Source: CAYNEI01 sp964396185 (lineage in GTDB: Archaea > Thermoplasmatota > SW-10-69-26). Taken from it: DNA of 64,000 nt. The number at the start of each line of letters is the position of its first letter. Position 1 is the first letter of the stretch. The DNA lies in contig CAYNEI010000001.1 of the NCBI GenBank assembly GCA_964396185.1, forward strand, positions 124,001 through 188,000, written 5' to 3'. The notes beneath the pieces were generated by a model. It had not been told where the DNA came from. It ran no database searches and was given only the letters and a program-made list of their open reading frames with translations. The translations under genes were made by a program, and so were the position numbers. This document shows, in pieces, positions 9,307 through 18,823 of the stretch.

Positions 9307-12300
9307 GGCTCCCACCTCCGTCGAGCAAGCACAGCACCCAGGAGTGTCAACAGGATGGCCAGGGGTGCCGAGAGGGTGGGCACCGGGAGCAGGCCGCTGT
9401 CAGCGTCTAGAGCGGCGGCTTGCACGATGGGGCCGGGCAGGGTGCCCTCGTCGGGGTAGGCTTGCCCGTCCACCAGGAACCGCACGTCGGCGGGGTCGAA
9501 GAGGTCGGTGGTGGGGAAGGGGATGCTGGCCTGGTAGAGCCAGCGGCCTTCGCCACCGCTCTCCAGATGGAGCTCGTGGGTGGCGTCGCCGATCTCGATG
9601 CTCACGGAGCCTGGGCGCTGGCTGGCTTGGATGACGGTGCGAACGGTCACTGGGTCTCCCTCGTCTGCGATGCGGGGGTCGAACGAGTAGTGGGCAAGGC
9701 GGGTGGCGAGCTCGCCGTCCACCGTGGTGGCCGGCGACCAGACGCTCTGCTTCCCGCTGAGGTCCACGGCCTGGACGCGGTAGGCGTGGGCGAGCCCTGG
9801 GGTGGGGTCGTCGAGAACTTGGGTCTCGTTGGTGATCTGGGTCGTCGTACCCTCGGTGTTGGAGCGCTCCACGACGTAGTGGCCGATGCCGCCGTCGTCG
9901 TCGGCAGGCGCCCACTGGATGAGCACCGTGCCGTCGTCGTTGACCTTGGTTTCCACGGCCTTGGGTGGGGTGGGTGGGGCGGCGTCGTCGGGGAGCTGGA
10001 TGGCGCGCTCGATGAGCGTGTGCTGGGATCCGGTGGCGAGCTGGGCGGCGATCTCCACCGTGACCTCCTGGCCAGGCGGGAGCCCGGTCAGCGTGAGGGT
10101 GTGGGTCTCGGCGGCCTCGGAGCTGGCCTTGGCGAGGACTTGGTCGCCGGTGAGCGCGGTGGCCACCAAGGGCGCGCTGCGGTCCAGGTCCACGGTGGCC
10201 TGGATCGTGCCTGGGCCCTCGGCCGTGATCCGCTCGCCGAGCACCTCAGGGGCCTCGAGCGCGGAGCGAAGGGGCAGGGTGACGCGCGTGGTGTGGCCGG
10301 CGCGGTCGATGCCCTCGGCCACGAGCACGTCGATGCCGCGCACGTCCACGGGCATGGTGATGCCCTGGATCACGGGGAACCAGGGGGTCCAGGAGCCGTT
10401 GGCGGCTTGCGTGCGGATGGATCGAAGCCCCGAAGCGTCATCCGTGGAGGCCACGCGCAGGTCAAGCATGGGGCGCTTGACGGGCAGCGGGTCCTCTGGG
10501 ATGAGCTCGACGCTGGGGGGGTCGAGGTCCACGGGGACCTCGAAGGTGCGCGTCGCGTTGCGGCCCACGGCGTCCGTGGCCTGCACCTGGATGGTGTGGA
10601 CGCCGGGCTGGGAGAGGGTGAGCGCCTTGAGCTTGTGCCCGTCGTGCAGGATGTGGGCGGTGGTCTCGGAGGCGTCGTCGGTGGCCGTGGGCTTGATGCG
10701 CACCTTGCTGGTGTACCAGCCGGTGGACGAGAGCTCGCCCTCGACCACGTGTCCCGGGACGGGCGCTCGCGTGTCGTGGATGGTGCGCGTGGCCAGGGCC
10801 ACGGTCTCCAGCCCGGTGGTGAACGTGGCATGCAGGGTGAGGTTGCCGGCCGGGCAGTCCAGGATGGAGAGGGTGGCTTCGTGGCTGGATGGATCGTCCA
10901 TGGGGGCCGAGATGAAGCTGGGGATGCTGCGCGAGGCGCACGGCGTGCCGTCGGCGCGGGCTTCCAGGGTGACAAGCGTGCTGGGGTCGCCGCCCTCGAC
11001 GGTGGGCATGGCACCGGCCAGCCACGTGAACAGGGCTTGGTCGCCGGAGACCTCGGCCACAGGCTCCAGGGTGACGTTGAGGGTGCGCGCGGCGGTCACG
11101 TTCACGCTCTGGGTCACGCGGTGGCCAGCGAGGTCGATGATCTCCAGGGTCACGGGGTAGGTCTGGTTCGCCTTGAGCCGGGTGAAGGAGAGGTGGTGCT
11201 CGTCGGTGAAGGCCGACGGGAGCAGTTGAGTGGGTCCGCGCACGCGCTCAGGCGTGAGCTGGAGCTCGGCGTCCACGATGCGCACGGGCTCGTCGGCGGT
11301 GATCTCGAGGGTCGCACCGTGGGGCGCGCTTCGGGTCTGGGTCACGTTGATCTCGGGGGCGCGCAGGTCGTAGGTGATGACCGCGTCGAAGGCGGATCGG
11401 CTGAGCTCCTCGTTCCCGGTTTCGTCGAGGGCCACGGTGCGGACCTGGACGACGGCTTGCTCGTCCTCGCCCAGCCCTCGCAGCTCCTGGATGTCCACGG
11501 TGAGGCGCTTCCAGTCGGAGCGGTCGTCGCTCTCGCAGTCCTGGTCGACCTCCTCGAGATCGTCGAGCTCGTGGTAGGCGCCAGGCGCGCGCTCCCAGCT
11601 CTGCTCACCGAGCAGCCGGGTCTCGATGAACAGGCCGAGGACGTCGTCGGAGAGCTCCTGGTAGAGCAGATCGGCGGTGGTGGCGTTGGTGATCAGCGAG
11701 GTGCCGGCACCGCCGCAGGTGAGCACGAGGTCCTCGGGCGGTGCGAGGTTGATGCGGATCGAGCCGAGACCGGAGGAGGCCACGCGGCGGGCATCATCCA
11801 CGGTGCGCACGCCGCCAGGCACCACGAGTCGGGCTTCCTCATCACCCGTCACCAGGCGTCCAGCGGCCCGGTCGATGTCGCCCGCGTCGCTCGAGTCCAG
11901 GTTGAACGTGACGTTGAGGGTGGCTCGGCGCTCCCAGCCGGTGCCATCTTGGCTGGGTCCAGCGTAGGTGCGGTTGAGCTCCACGAGACACGCCGCCTCG
12001 TCCAGGGGCTCGGTGTTGCACGTGAGCTCCTCGCGCACGCGGTCGTCGTTGGGCGGGAGCAGGACGGTGATGGGGTCGCCGTCGGGCCCGACGGGTAGCG
12101 GGCCTCGGATGCTGTCGTCCAGGCCGGCCACGGTCATGGAGCGGATGGGGCTGTCGTCGGTGACGTTGATGGGGAGCTCGAAGCGCAGGCAGTCGATGCG
12201 TCCGGGACTGGTGACCGCTTCGAAGAGCTTCTCGAAGGAGCCCGGGCAGGCGAGCTGGGCGTAGCCCGCAGTGACCCGGTCGATCTGGGGCTTGCCGGGC

Positions 12301-15300
12301 GAGATGGAGAGCTCGGGGGACTCGTCGTCGACGATGAGGGTGTCGGCGATGCGCTGTTGCGGGATGTCCAGGACCCGGAACTCGAACCCGCGGTCGAAGA
12401 CGAGCCAGAGCTCGACCTCGTTGGGTCCCTCGGCCAGGGGAAGCGTGGAGCTGCCGGGCGTGAAGCCGAAGAGGGGAGCGAGTTCGTCGTCCTCGACGAG
12501 CCGGTAGGTGGTCATCCAGAGGCCGAGGTCGTCGTTCCAGCTCACGTCACTGATGCGGTCGTCGGCAGCCGAGTAGACCGTGCCCTTGTGGGCCAGCACG
12601 GGGTAGACGTGGGGGACGTGGTTGAGCTGCATCGGGGACCAGACCTCCACGGCCTGGGGCCGCGACGTGCTGGATTGGGACTTGGCGCGCACCCAGATGC
12701 CATCCAGGTAGGTGGGGAGCTCGGTCGTGTTGTCGTCGTGGCTCTCGATCCAGGTGCCGATGGGGTCAGGGAGGCTGGGTCGCACGGGATCCCCGAACGG
12801 GGTCTCGTAGTCGACACGCAGCGTGCCGTCGACCTCGGCGTTGGCGCCCAGCAGGGTCTCAAGCGCGCCGTGGAAGGTGAGGTTGTAGCGGTAGTCGCCC
12901 TCAGGCAGGAGAACGCGGCCGGCCTCGTGGCCGCCGGTGCCGTCGACGTGGTGGGGTGTCGGGAAGGCGTCTGTGGAGCAGGCGATCCCCTCGACGGGCA
13001 CCACAGATAGGATGCCGCTGTTGCCGCCGTCGTCGACGATAGTGCAGATCACGGGGCCTTCGAGCACGACGGTGTCCCGGGTGGCGTTCGGGATGCGGGG
13101 CTCCCAGATGGGGCTGGGACCGATGTCGTGGAACTTGCTTGTCTCGGTCGAGTTGACATGGAGCTCGAGCACGGCCCAGCAGCCAGACAGGCCTTGGGCC
13201 AGCGGGTTGCCGCGGGGGACGTTGCTGTCGTGGATCTCCAGGCCGAGCGAGGCGTTCTGGCCGCCCTCGTCGCTGGCGCGACCGATATCACACGGGTCCA
13301 GGGTGTCGAGGAGGTTGACAGGCACCTCGAGCTCCGAGCGCAGCGAGATGTGCATCTTCTCGTCCAGGGTCGGCCCTGTGCCGCAGCTCATGCCATCCAC
13401 CACGAGCGCCTTGCCGTCGCTCTCGGCGAACGAACGGGGTTGGCCCGTGCAGATCTCCGCGGAGAGCAGGTCCACGAAGGACTCGAGACTCCGGTCGGCG
13501 GTCTCGGACACGGTTCCCACAGGCGTGGTCGCCCACGGGAGCACGTTGTCGATGCCCTGGGCATCCGCCCAGCGGCGCTCGATGGTGGAGGCGGCAGGCA
13601 GATCGTTGAGGAGCTGGCGAGCCAGCGGGTAGGCCTCGCCGATGACGTAGGGGACACCCTGATCGTCCAGGGTCTCGGCAGTCGCCTCGGTGAAGCTCAA
13701 CAAGGCGATGACCGTCGCCAGGCCTCCCACCCAGTTCCCGGAGCAGAACACGTTGCGGGCCGCCCGCAGGGCGCTGTCGTTGATGCTCGGGTGGACAGCG
13801 TTCGTGGAGAGCTCGTTGTCGCACCTCTTGAGGGTCTCGTCCACGCCCCCGTCCTCGCACTCGATGCCGTTCCAGTCGTTGTCGTTGCCCCATGCACGGA
13901 CGTCGATGTCGGTGCGGGAGAGCTCGTAGGTGTCCGAGCCGCCCAGGTCGATGAAACGCGTGATCCAGTACGGGAGGTTGTTCACGGTGGTGGGGTCGAA
14001 CTGCTGGCAGGCGTCCTCGACACCGTCGCCGTCCGAGTCGCCGGTGATGACCTCGCCGGGACCGGGGAGGTCGTGGATGCGGTACGTGTCCGAGCCCTGG
14101 CTGCCCAGGAAGAGGGCAGCCACGGAAGCCCCGGGTAACAAGCCTTGGATGAAGGGGGGTTGAACGAGTGCGCGGTTGCTTTCCCCCACGTCGTCGCAGC
14201 CGCCTTGGGCGTTCTCGACACAGGAGCGCCAGTCGATGGCACCCAGGCTTGCGGGTCCGACGGTGTAGTCCGAGCCGGAGGTCACGACTGCGCCGGCGAT
14301 GATGCGGCCGTCCTGGAAGACGGCGCCATTGGTATCGCCGGTGCGCACGTCGAGCACGACGCCGCCGAGGCTGCCTTGGCCCGTCTGGAACGTGTTGCGG
14401 CCGCGGCCACCGTCCAGCAGCACGGCGGTGGTGTAGTCCGGCATGGCTTGCTGGCTGTTCCCGAGATCCCCGGGATCGATGGTCTCCTCCAGGCGCACGC
14501 CAGCCATCTGGCCATCACCGGTGTCGTAGCGGTCGGTGCCGTTGGCATCGTAGACGAGCAGGGTGAGCCGGTCCGCCGTCATGGGGACCGTGGCGTTGAA
14601 GGTCACGCTGGAGACGTTGCCCATGTAGTGGTCGTCGCCCTGGATGTCGGCGACCACGGCGGCCACACCCGCGGCGACCAGTTGGCGTTCGTGCACATTG
14701 GTTGTATCCGCGCGCACGTGTGCCGTGTCCCCGAGGTAGGTGTCATCCCCTGAGGCGTCCAGCACCAGCATGGGAAGCGATTGCGTACTGGAGGCCGAGC
14801 TGGACTCGGTGATGTCGACGAAGAGGTTCGTCGGAGTCGCGTTGATGTATGTGTCGTCGCCGGCGGCGTCGATGAGGATCGCTGGGAAGAGGCCATCGTG
14901 GATGTCGTTCCGGTCGGTGAGGGCCATCTCCAGCAAGCCCGGGAGCTCAAGGTCTTGGAAGCCCTCCGGGAGCCTGAACCCGAAGATGGAACCGGAGCCG
15001 AGTTCCAGGATCGAGACGCTCGGCCGGGCCTCTGCCGTCATGTTCGAGACCGTGATCGTCCCGTTGCTCAGCTCGGTCGTGTTGGCGAAGTAGCCCCGTT
15101 GGAGGGCTTGAACGGTGAAGAAGTGGGTCCTGAAAACCTCGCCAGCGAAACTGCACTCGTTCGACTGTGTTTCATCCTCACAGTCAGCGTTCGAAGCGCC
15201 GGAGCCGGTTGGCACCATCACCTGTTCCCAATAGCGCGCAGCCCCTTTGCCGTCCTCCTCGAAGGAGACACTCGGGTCGAGGCGCTCGCCACCCGCGATG

Positions 15301-17186
15301 GGGGTGAAGCCCTCGGCGCGACCGTCGAGATCCAAGGCGGTGGCATGGGCGCGGTAGATCGAGGGAGTCCCCGTCAAGCCACCGGAGGAGTCGGCGACCG
15401 AGAAGAGCGTGGAGTTGTAGAACGCGGTCCCGTGGCCGAAGTCGTCGAGCCGGTAGGTGTCATCGCCTAGCGTGTCCACGAAGGCGGCCAAGCTGGGGAG
15501 GTTCATGGGCAGTTGCTCGCCGGTCTTGGGCATGACCGCTCCCATGCCGTTCTCGGCACGGTACCGGTCATCTCCCCTCGCATCGAAGAGGAAGCCGTAG
15601 CCGTCGAGCTCCACGAGGCCGAGCCCGTCAGTGGTGCGGTAGTCGTCCGAGCCGTTGAGATCGATGATGCCCGCCGTGGCCCCACCAGCGGCGTAGGCGA
15701 CGCGATCGCCCCGATAAGTGTCGTCGCCGTCCAGGTCGATGACGATACTGGCCGGCTGGGGAACGGCTAGCGTTGCTTCGATGTCGGTGAAGTTGTCCGC
15801 CCGTCTGCCCTCGCGGCCGACGCTATCGCCGGCGATTTCAAGGAAGACCTCGGTGAACACGTCCACGAGGAAGTTGCCCGTCGATATGCCGCCATCGGTC
15901 TCCTCGTCGATGGGGTCCGTGACCTCGCTGACCCCCGCGCCGGGGCCGCGGGCATGCAGGATGCGCTTGGTGCCGTTGGCATGCGCGACGTTCTTGTACG
16001 TGTCGTTGCCGCCGGTGTCGATGATGACCAGCGAGCCGTCCGGGAAGAGCGGGCCGACGGGTTGGCCGAGCTCGCTGTTGGGGGGCACGTCGTCGCCGTC
16101 GATGTTGTCGTCGCCGTCGCCCATGATGACGATGAGGCCGAGCGGGTCCACGGCCAGCGGCGTGCTGGTGGCGGCTGGTGCGGCCAGCGGGCCGAAGGCC
16201 TCGGCCGTGGCGCTCAAGGCGTGGACGGCGTCCACGCGGGCTTGGAGGGGTTCGAGCATGACCTGGTGGGCCAGGTCTGCAGCGCGCTGGATCTGGCGAG
16301 CCTCGGACTCGCTCATGAAGCCCTTGTCCACCGTGGCCAGCGCCTTGGCGAACTCCTCCTCGACGCTGGGGAGCAGGGGGGCCAGGCTCTGGGCGAGCTG
16401 GGTGGTGGCGATGACCTGGTTCGTGGCGGCCACGATGCTGGCCAGGGCGTGCTCGGGCACGTCTGCAGGCAGGTTGGCGGGCAGGCGTGGGAGGCCGAGC
16501 AGCTCGGAGAGGTGCTGGAGCTCGCGGTCCAGGTCCTCGGAGACCACGGCCTGGCTCTGCCCGGGCAGGAGCTGGAGCTCGGTGTCGGCCAGCGTGTTCA
16601 TGCTGGCTGCGCTCTGGAAGGCCGGCGCGTTGGTGCGGGCTACGGTGGCCAGGCGCGCGGCGGCGTAGGGGACGAGCTGGGCGGCGAGGGGGTCGTCGTT
16701 GGCCAGCTCCATGAGTTGGGTGAGGCTGCCGTGGGCCTGGAGGACCTGGGAGAGTGCCTCGGAGAGGTAGCCGGGCAGCACGGGCAGCGGCGGGGCGTCC
16801 TGGAAGGCGGGGTGCTGGGCGATCGCCTCGGAGAGCGGCATGCCGAGCTCGACGGGCTTGAGTTCGACCAGCGAGGGGCCGACGAGCTCGTCGAACATCT
16901 CGTTGGGGTAAGCGTCGTAGTCGATGGGGTCCAGGCTCGCGCGCCGGGGCACGTCGGCCGACGAGCCTGTGTTGGAGGGGTCTTGGTCAGACAAGGGGTG
17001 CTCGCCTTGGCTTGCGGCAGCCTGGGCCTCGGTCAGATCAGCTTGACCGGAGGTCCCGGCCGTGAGCTCGTCCTCCGCGCTGGCGCCGTCCGTGAAGAGG
17101 ACGGTTTGTAGCGCGGGGACCGATCCGATGAGCAGGGCTCCCGTGATGACCAATGCCAAGATCGTGCGTCCCTTCAGTCGACCCAC
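9303..17186 (-). CDS. Giant secreted protein with hydrophobic-D-G-D-D-x-Y repeats and C-terminal membrane anchor
   Basis: 2627 residues from a GTG start. A long signal peptide (residues 1-37) is followed by an alpha-helical stretch (about 40-340). Residues about 355-1090 carry twelve spaced units of the form hydrophobic-hydrophobic-D-x-x-G-D/S-D-x-Y, for example VIDLDGDDTY, LIDAAGDDTY and FIDLGGSDTY. The middle and C-terminal parts are Ig-like beta domains, including an FN3-like domain at about 2409-2500 with WAPADDDGGIGHYVVERS. The C-terminus is VPTLSAPLAILLTLLGAV followed by RRR, which has the shape of a sorting or anchor signal. Acidic GDD loops suggest calcium binding, but the 30-70 residue spacing differs from classical RTX nonapeptides. 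The stop overlaps the next gene's ATG. SD-like GGAGG abuts the GTG, so the exact start is slightly uncertain. Function is unknown; a surface-anchored, probably cation-stabilised protein is inferred. Confidence 0.88.
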   Translation of the reverse strand: MGRLKGRTILALVITGALLIGSVPALQTVLFTDGASAEDELTAGTSGQADLTEAQAAASQGEHPLSDQDPSNTGSSADVPRRASLDPIDYDAYPNEMFDELVGPSLVELKPVELGMPLSEAIAQHPAFQDAPPLPVLPGYLSEALSQVLQAHGSLTQLMELANDDPLAAQLVPYAAARLATVARTNAPAFQSAASMNTLADTELQLLPGQSQAVVSEDLDRELQHLSELLGLPRLPANLPADVPEHALASIVAATNQVIATTQLAQSLAPLLPSVEEEFAKALATVDKGFMSESEARQIQRAADLAHQVMLEPLQARVDAVHALSATAEAFGPLAAPAATSTPLAVDPLGLIVIMGDGDDNIDGDDVPPNSELGQPVGPLFPDGSLVIIDTGGNDTYKNVAHANGTKRILHARGPGAGVSEVTDPIDEETDGGISTGNFLVDVFTEVFLEIAGDSVGREGRRADNFTDIEATLAVPQPASIVIDLDGDDTYRGDRVAYAAGGATAGIIDLNGSDDYRTTDGLGLVELDGYGFLFDARGDDRYRAENGMGAVMPKTGEQLPMNLPSLAAFVDTLGDDTYRLDDFGHGTAFYNSTLFSVADSSGGLTGTPSIYRAHATALDLDGRAEGFTPIAGGERLDPSVSFEEDGKGAARYWEQVMVPTGSGASNADCEDETQSNECSFAGEVFRTHFFTVQALQRGYFANTTELSNGTITVSNMTAEARPSVSILELGSGSIFGFRLPEGFQDLELPGLLEMALTDRNDIHDGLFPAILIDAAGDDTYINATPTNLFVDITESSSASSTQSLPMLVLDASGDDTYLGDTAHVRADTTNVHERQLVAAGVAAVVADIQGDDHYMGNVSSVTFNATVPMTADRLTLLVYDANGTDRYDTGDGQMAGVRLEETIDPGDLGNSQQAMPDYTTAVLLDGGRGRNTFQTGQGSLGGVVLDVRTGDTNGAVFQDGRIIAGAVVTSGSDYTVGPASLGAIDWRSCVENAQGGCDDVGESNRALVQPPFIQGLLPGASVAALFLGSQGSDTYRIHDLPGPGEVITGDSDGDGVEDACQQFDPTTVNNLPYWITRFIDLGGSDTYELSRTDIDVRAWGNDNDWNGIECEDGGVDETLKRCDNELSTNAVHPSINDSALRAARNVFCSGNWVGGLATVIALLSFTEATAETLDDQGVPYVIGEAYPLARQLLNDLPAASTIERRWADAQGIDNVLPWATTPVGTVSETADRSLESFVDLLSAEICTGQPRSFAESDGKALVVDGMSCGTGPTLDEKMHISLRSELEVPVNLLDTLDPCDIGRASDEGGQNASLGLEIHDSNVPRGNPLAQGLSGCWAVLELHVNSTETSKFHDIGPSPIWEPRIPNATRDTVVLEGPVICTIVDDGGNSGILSVVPVEGIACSTDAFPTPHHVDGTGGHEAGRVLLPEGDYRYNLTFHGALETLLGANAEVDGTLRVDYETPFGDPVRPSLPDPIGTWIESHDDNTTELPTYLDGIWVRAKSQSSTSRPQAVEVWSPMQLNHVPHVYPVLAHKGTVYSAADDRISDVSWNDDLGLWMTTYRLVEDDELAPLFGFTPGSSTLPLAEGPNEVELWLVFDRGFEFRVLDIPQQRIADTLIVDDESPELSISPGKPQIDRVTAGYAQLACPGSFEKLFEAVTSPGRIDCLRFELPINVTDDSPIRSMTVAGLDDSIRGPLPVGPDGDPITVLLPPNDDRVREELTCNTEPLDEAACLVELNRTYAGPSQDGTGWERRATLNVTFNLDSSDAGDIDRAAGRLVTGDEEARLVVPGGVRTVDDARRVASSGLGSIRINLAPPEDLVLTCGGAGTSLITNATTADLLYQELSDDVLGLFIETRLLGEQSWERAPGAYHELDDLEEVDQDCESDDRSDWKRLTVDIQELRGLGEDEQAVVQVRTVALDETGNEELSRSAFDAVITYDLRAPEINVTQTRSAPHGATLEITADEPVRIVDAELQLTPERVRGPTQLLPSAFTDEHHLSFTRLKANQTYPVTLEIIDLAGHRVTQSVNVTAARTLNVTLEPVAEVSGDQALFTWLAGAMPTVEGGDPSTLVTLEARADGTPCASRSIPSFISAPMDDPSSHEATLSILDCPAGNLTLHATFTTGLETVALATRTIHDTRAPVPGHVVEGELSSTGWYTSKVRIKPTATDDASETTAHILHDGHKLKALTLSQPGVHTIQVQATDAVGRNATRTFEVPVDLDPPSVELIPEDPLPVKRPMLDLRVASTDDASGLRSIRTQAANGSWTPWFPVIQGITMPVDVRGIDVLVAEGIDRAGHTTRVTLPLRSALEAPEVLGERITAEGPGTIQATVDLDRSAPLVATALTGDQVLAKASSEAAETHTLTLTGLPPGQEVTVEIAAQLATGSQHTLIERAIQLPDDAAPPTPPKAVETKVNDDGTVLIQWAPADDDGGIGHYVVERSNTEGTTTQITNETQVLDDPTPGLAHAYRVQAVDLSGKQSVWSPATTVDGELATRLAHYSFDPRIADEGDPVTVRTVIQASQRPGSVSIEIGDATHELHLESGGEGRWLYQASIPFPTTDLFDPADVRFLVDGQAYPDEGTLPGPIVQAAALDADSGLLPVPTLSAPLAILLTLLGAVLARRRWEP

Positions 17187-17312
17187 CTCCGAGCGTGGGG
17201 GTGTGGGTTGAGCCTATGCGTCGTGCCCGCTCGCACTGGCTTCCCCGTGACGATGACGTCCGCCGGTGGGCCCTTGAGGACCCGTGCGTCCCCTTCGGGG
17301 GTGACAAGGTCC

Positions 17313-17327
17313 GTCTCGAGGCGAGAC
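17313..17327. other. Small perfect hairpin in spacer upstream of giant operon
   Basis: GTCTCG and CGAGAC pair around an AGG loop. A second short CCCC-TTC-GGGG hairpin lies near 17289-17299. Both sit in the 223-bp spacer between the giant operon and the next minus-strand gene; transcription of the giant operon probably starts within this spacer, but I see no convincing TATA box close to its GTG. Confidence 0.35.
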
Positions 17328-17409
17328 AGCAAGGGGACGAGGGGCAAGGAGGTCATCATCCCCTCGACCCTGGATGTGGATAAGAACTTTGTGGCGCAGG
17401 TGTATTCAC

Positions 17410-18744
17410 TTACCGATCCTGGGTCGGCGGATCATCGTGCTTGTAGCGCTTGTAGGCGGCAACGAGCCCGATGATGGTGAAGAGCACGAGTGTGAGGGCC
17501 ACCGCACTTCCCAGCGGGCCCATGCCGAGCAGGCCCGCGGGAGGCTCGCTTGGTTCGTGGCCCTCGATCTCCAGGGTGCCCCGATCGTCATCGATGAGCG
17601 CGATGATGCCCGTGGTCGTGCCATGCCCAGCCATGGCGCGCACCAGCGCGGTGCCCGCGCGCGCGGCCGAGAGATGCGAGAGCCCGGCGATGGCCTGCTC
17701 GGTGGCTTGCTCGGTGGCGTTCGAGGCCAGGGCCTGCTTGGCCAGTGCGAGATCCCGGATGGCACTGGCCAGGTCATGGGCGCTCTGGGCCCCCGCGGCA
17801 CCGGTTCGCTGGGCCCATGGGAGGGAGTCGTCCACCTCGATGGCGTTCTCCAGGCGCTCGATGAGCTCTGCTGGTCCGGGCAGTTGGCCACTGGCGTCGA
17901 GCTCGAGGGCTTGGCCGCGGGGTTGCTGGTGTGCCCAGCTCACCGCGGCTCCTGCACCTTGGAGCCAGGCGCCCTGGTCCACGGCGGCGCGCAGCCGGGA
18001 TCGATCGCTGCGATCGTAGGCGGTGGCTTCGTCGTGGGTCATGGGCACGAAGGCCTCGACCACGGTGGACAGGGTCGTGTTGCCCACGATAGGGCGCCCG
18101 CTGGGGTCCAGGTCTGCCACGCCGGCGAGCAGGTGCTGGGCCAGCGTGGCGTGGATGCGTGGGCCAACGGCTGCGGGCATGGGGCCGGGGCCGGCCGTCG
18201 TGCCGGTGGACCAGGCGGCCATGCCGTCTGAGAAGGTGGATCCCAGCCGGGCGGCTCCCGCGAGCAGCTCGCTTGCTAGGAGGGCTCGGTCGAACTGGGC
18301 GGGGTTGACCCCGGTGACCTGGAGGTGGTCCAGGGCGCCAAGCGCGTCCTGCTGGAGGTGCTCGGTAGCGGCACGCTCTTGCCTGGCGCGGTCGCGCATG
18401 GCCTGCGAGGCGTCAGGCCGGTCCTCGGTCTCGTGCTCGGCCTCGCGCCAGACGGCCAAGGTCAACGCGCCGGACGTGGCCTCCAGGGCGGTGTCGGGGT
18501 CCGGGACCCCGAGCGCATCCTGGGCGCGCTCGAGCAGGTTGGTGGCCTCGCGGACCTTGGCATCCGAGCTGCCCACGCTCTCGCGCACGCTCTCCACGCG
18601 CGCGCTCGTGGACGAGATGACGTTGGCATACGCGTCGAACACGACGCCAGGCTGGGCTGGCGGGTCGTCTGGATCGGCTGCCAGACCGGTCGGTGAGAGG
18701 GGGGTGGTGAGGAGCAGCAGACCGAGGATCACGCTTGCGCGCAT
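17410..18744 (-). CDS. Secreted, C-terminally membrane-anchored helical protein of unknown function
   Basis: 444 residues. I chose ATG 18744 because it begins a good signal peptide (MRASVILGLLLLTTPLSPTG, then LAADPDD); an upstream extension of the same frame would overlap the neighbouring lipoprotein gene antisense-free but adds an arginine-rich, protein-unlike leader. The ectodomain is alanine-rich and mostly helical, with little sign of beta structure. One transmembrane helix near residues 405-430 (GSAVALTLVLFTIIGLVAAY) is followed by a basic KRYKHDD tail, giving type I topology with the bulk outside. It lies just downstream of a lipoprotein gene on the same strand and upstream of the giant surface-protein operon, so a cell-surface role is likely. 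An AACTTTGAAC box about 28 nt upstream and AAGGAG closer in could both serve expression. I recognise no family. Confidence 0.82.
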   Translation of the reverse strand: MRASVILGLLLLTTPLSPTGLAADPDDPPAQPGVVFDAYANVISSTSARVESVRESVGSSDAKVREATNLLERAQDALGVPDPDTALEATSGALTLAVWREAEHETEDRPDASQAMRDRARQERAATEHLQQDALGALDHLQVTGVNPAQFDRALLASELLAGAARLGSTFSDGMAAWSTGTTAGPGPMPAAVGPRIHATLAQHLLAGVADLDPSGRPIVGNTTLSTVVEAFVPMTHDEATAYDRSDRSRLRAAVDQGAWLQGAGAAVSWAHQQPRGQALELDASGQLPGPAELIERLENAIEVDDSLPWAQRTGAAGAQSAHDLASAIRDLALAKQALASNATEQATEQAIAGLSHLSAARAGTALVRAMAGHGTTTGIIALIDDDRGTLEIEGHEPSEPPAGLLGMGPLGSAVALTLVLFTIIGLVAAYKRYKHDDPPTQDR

Positions 18745-18823
18745 CGACCCCGGTATCTGCTCCTTGTGTTCAAAGTTGCTGGGAGCCGCGGCGGGGGGCC
18801 CGCCGCGGCACCTGCAGGGCCGA

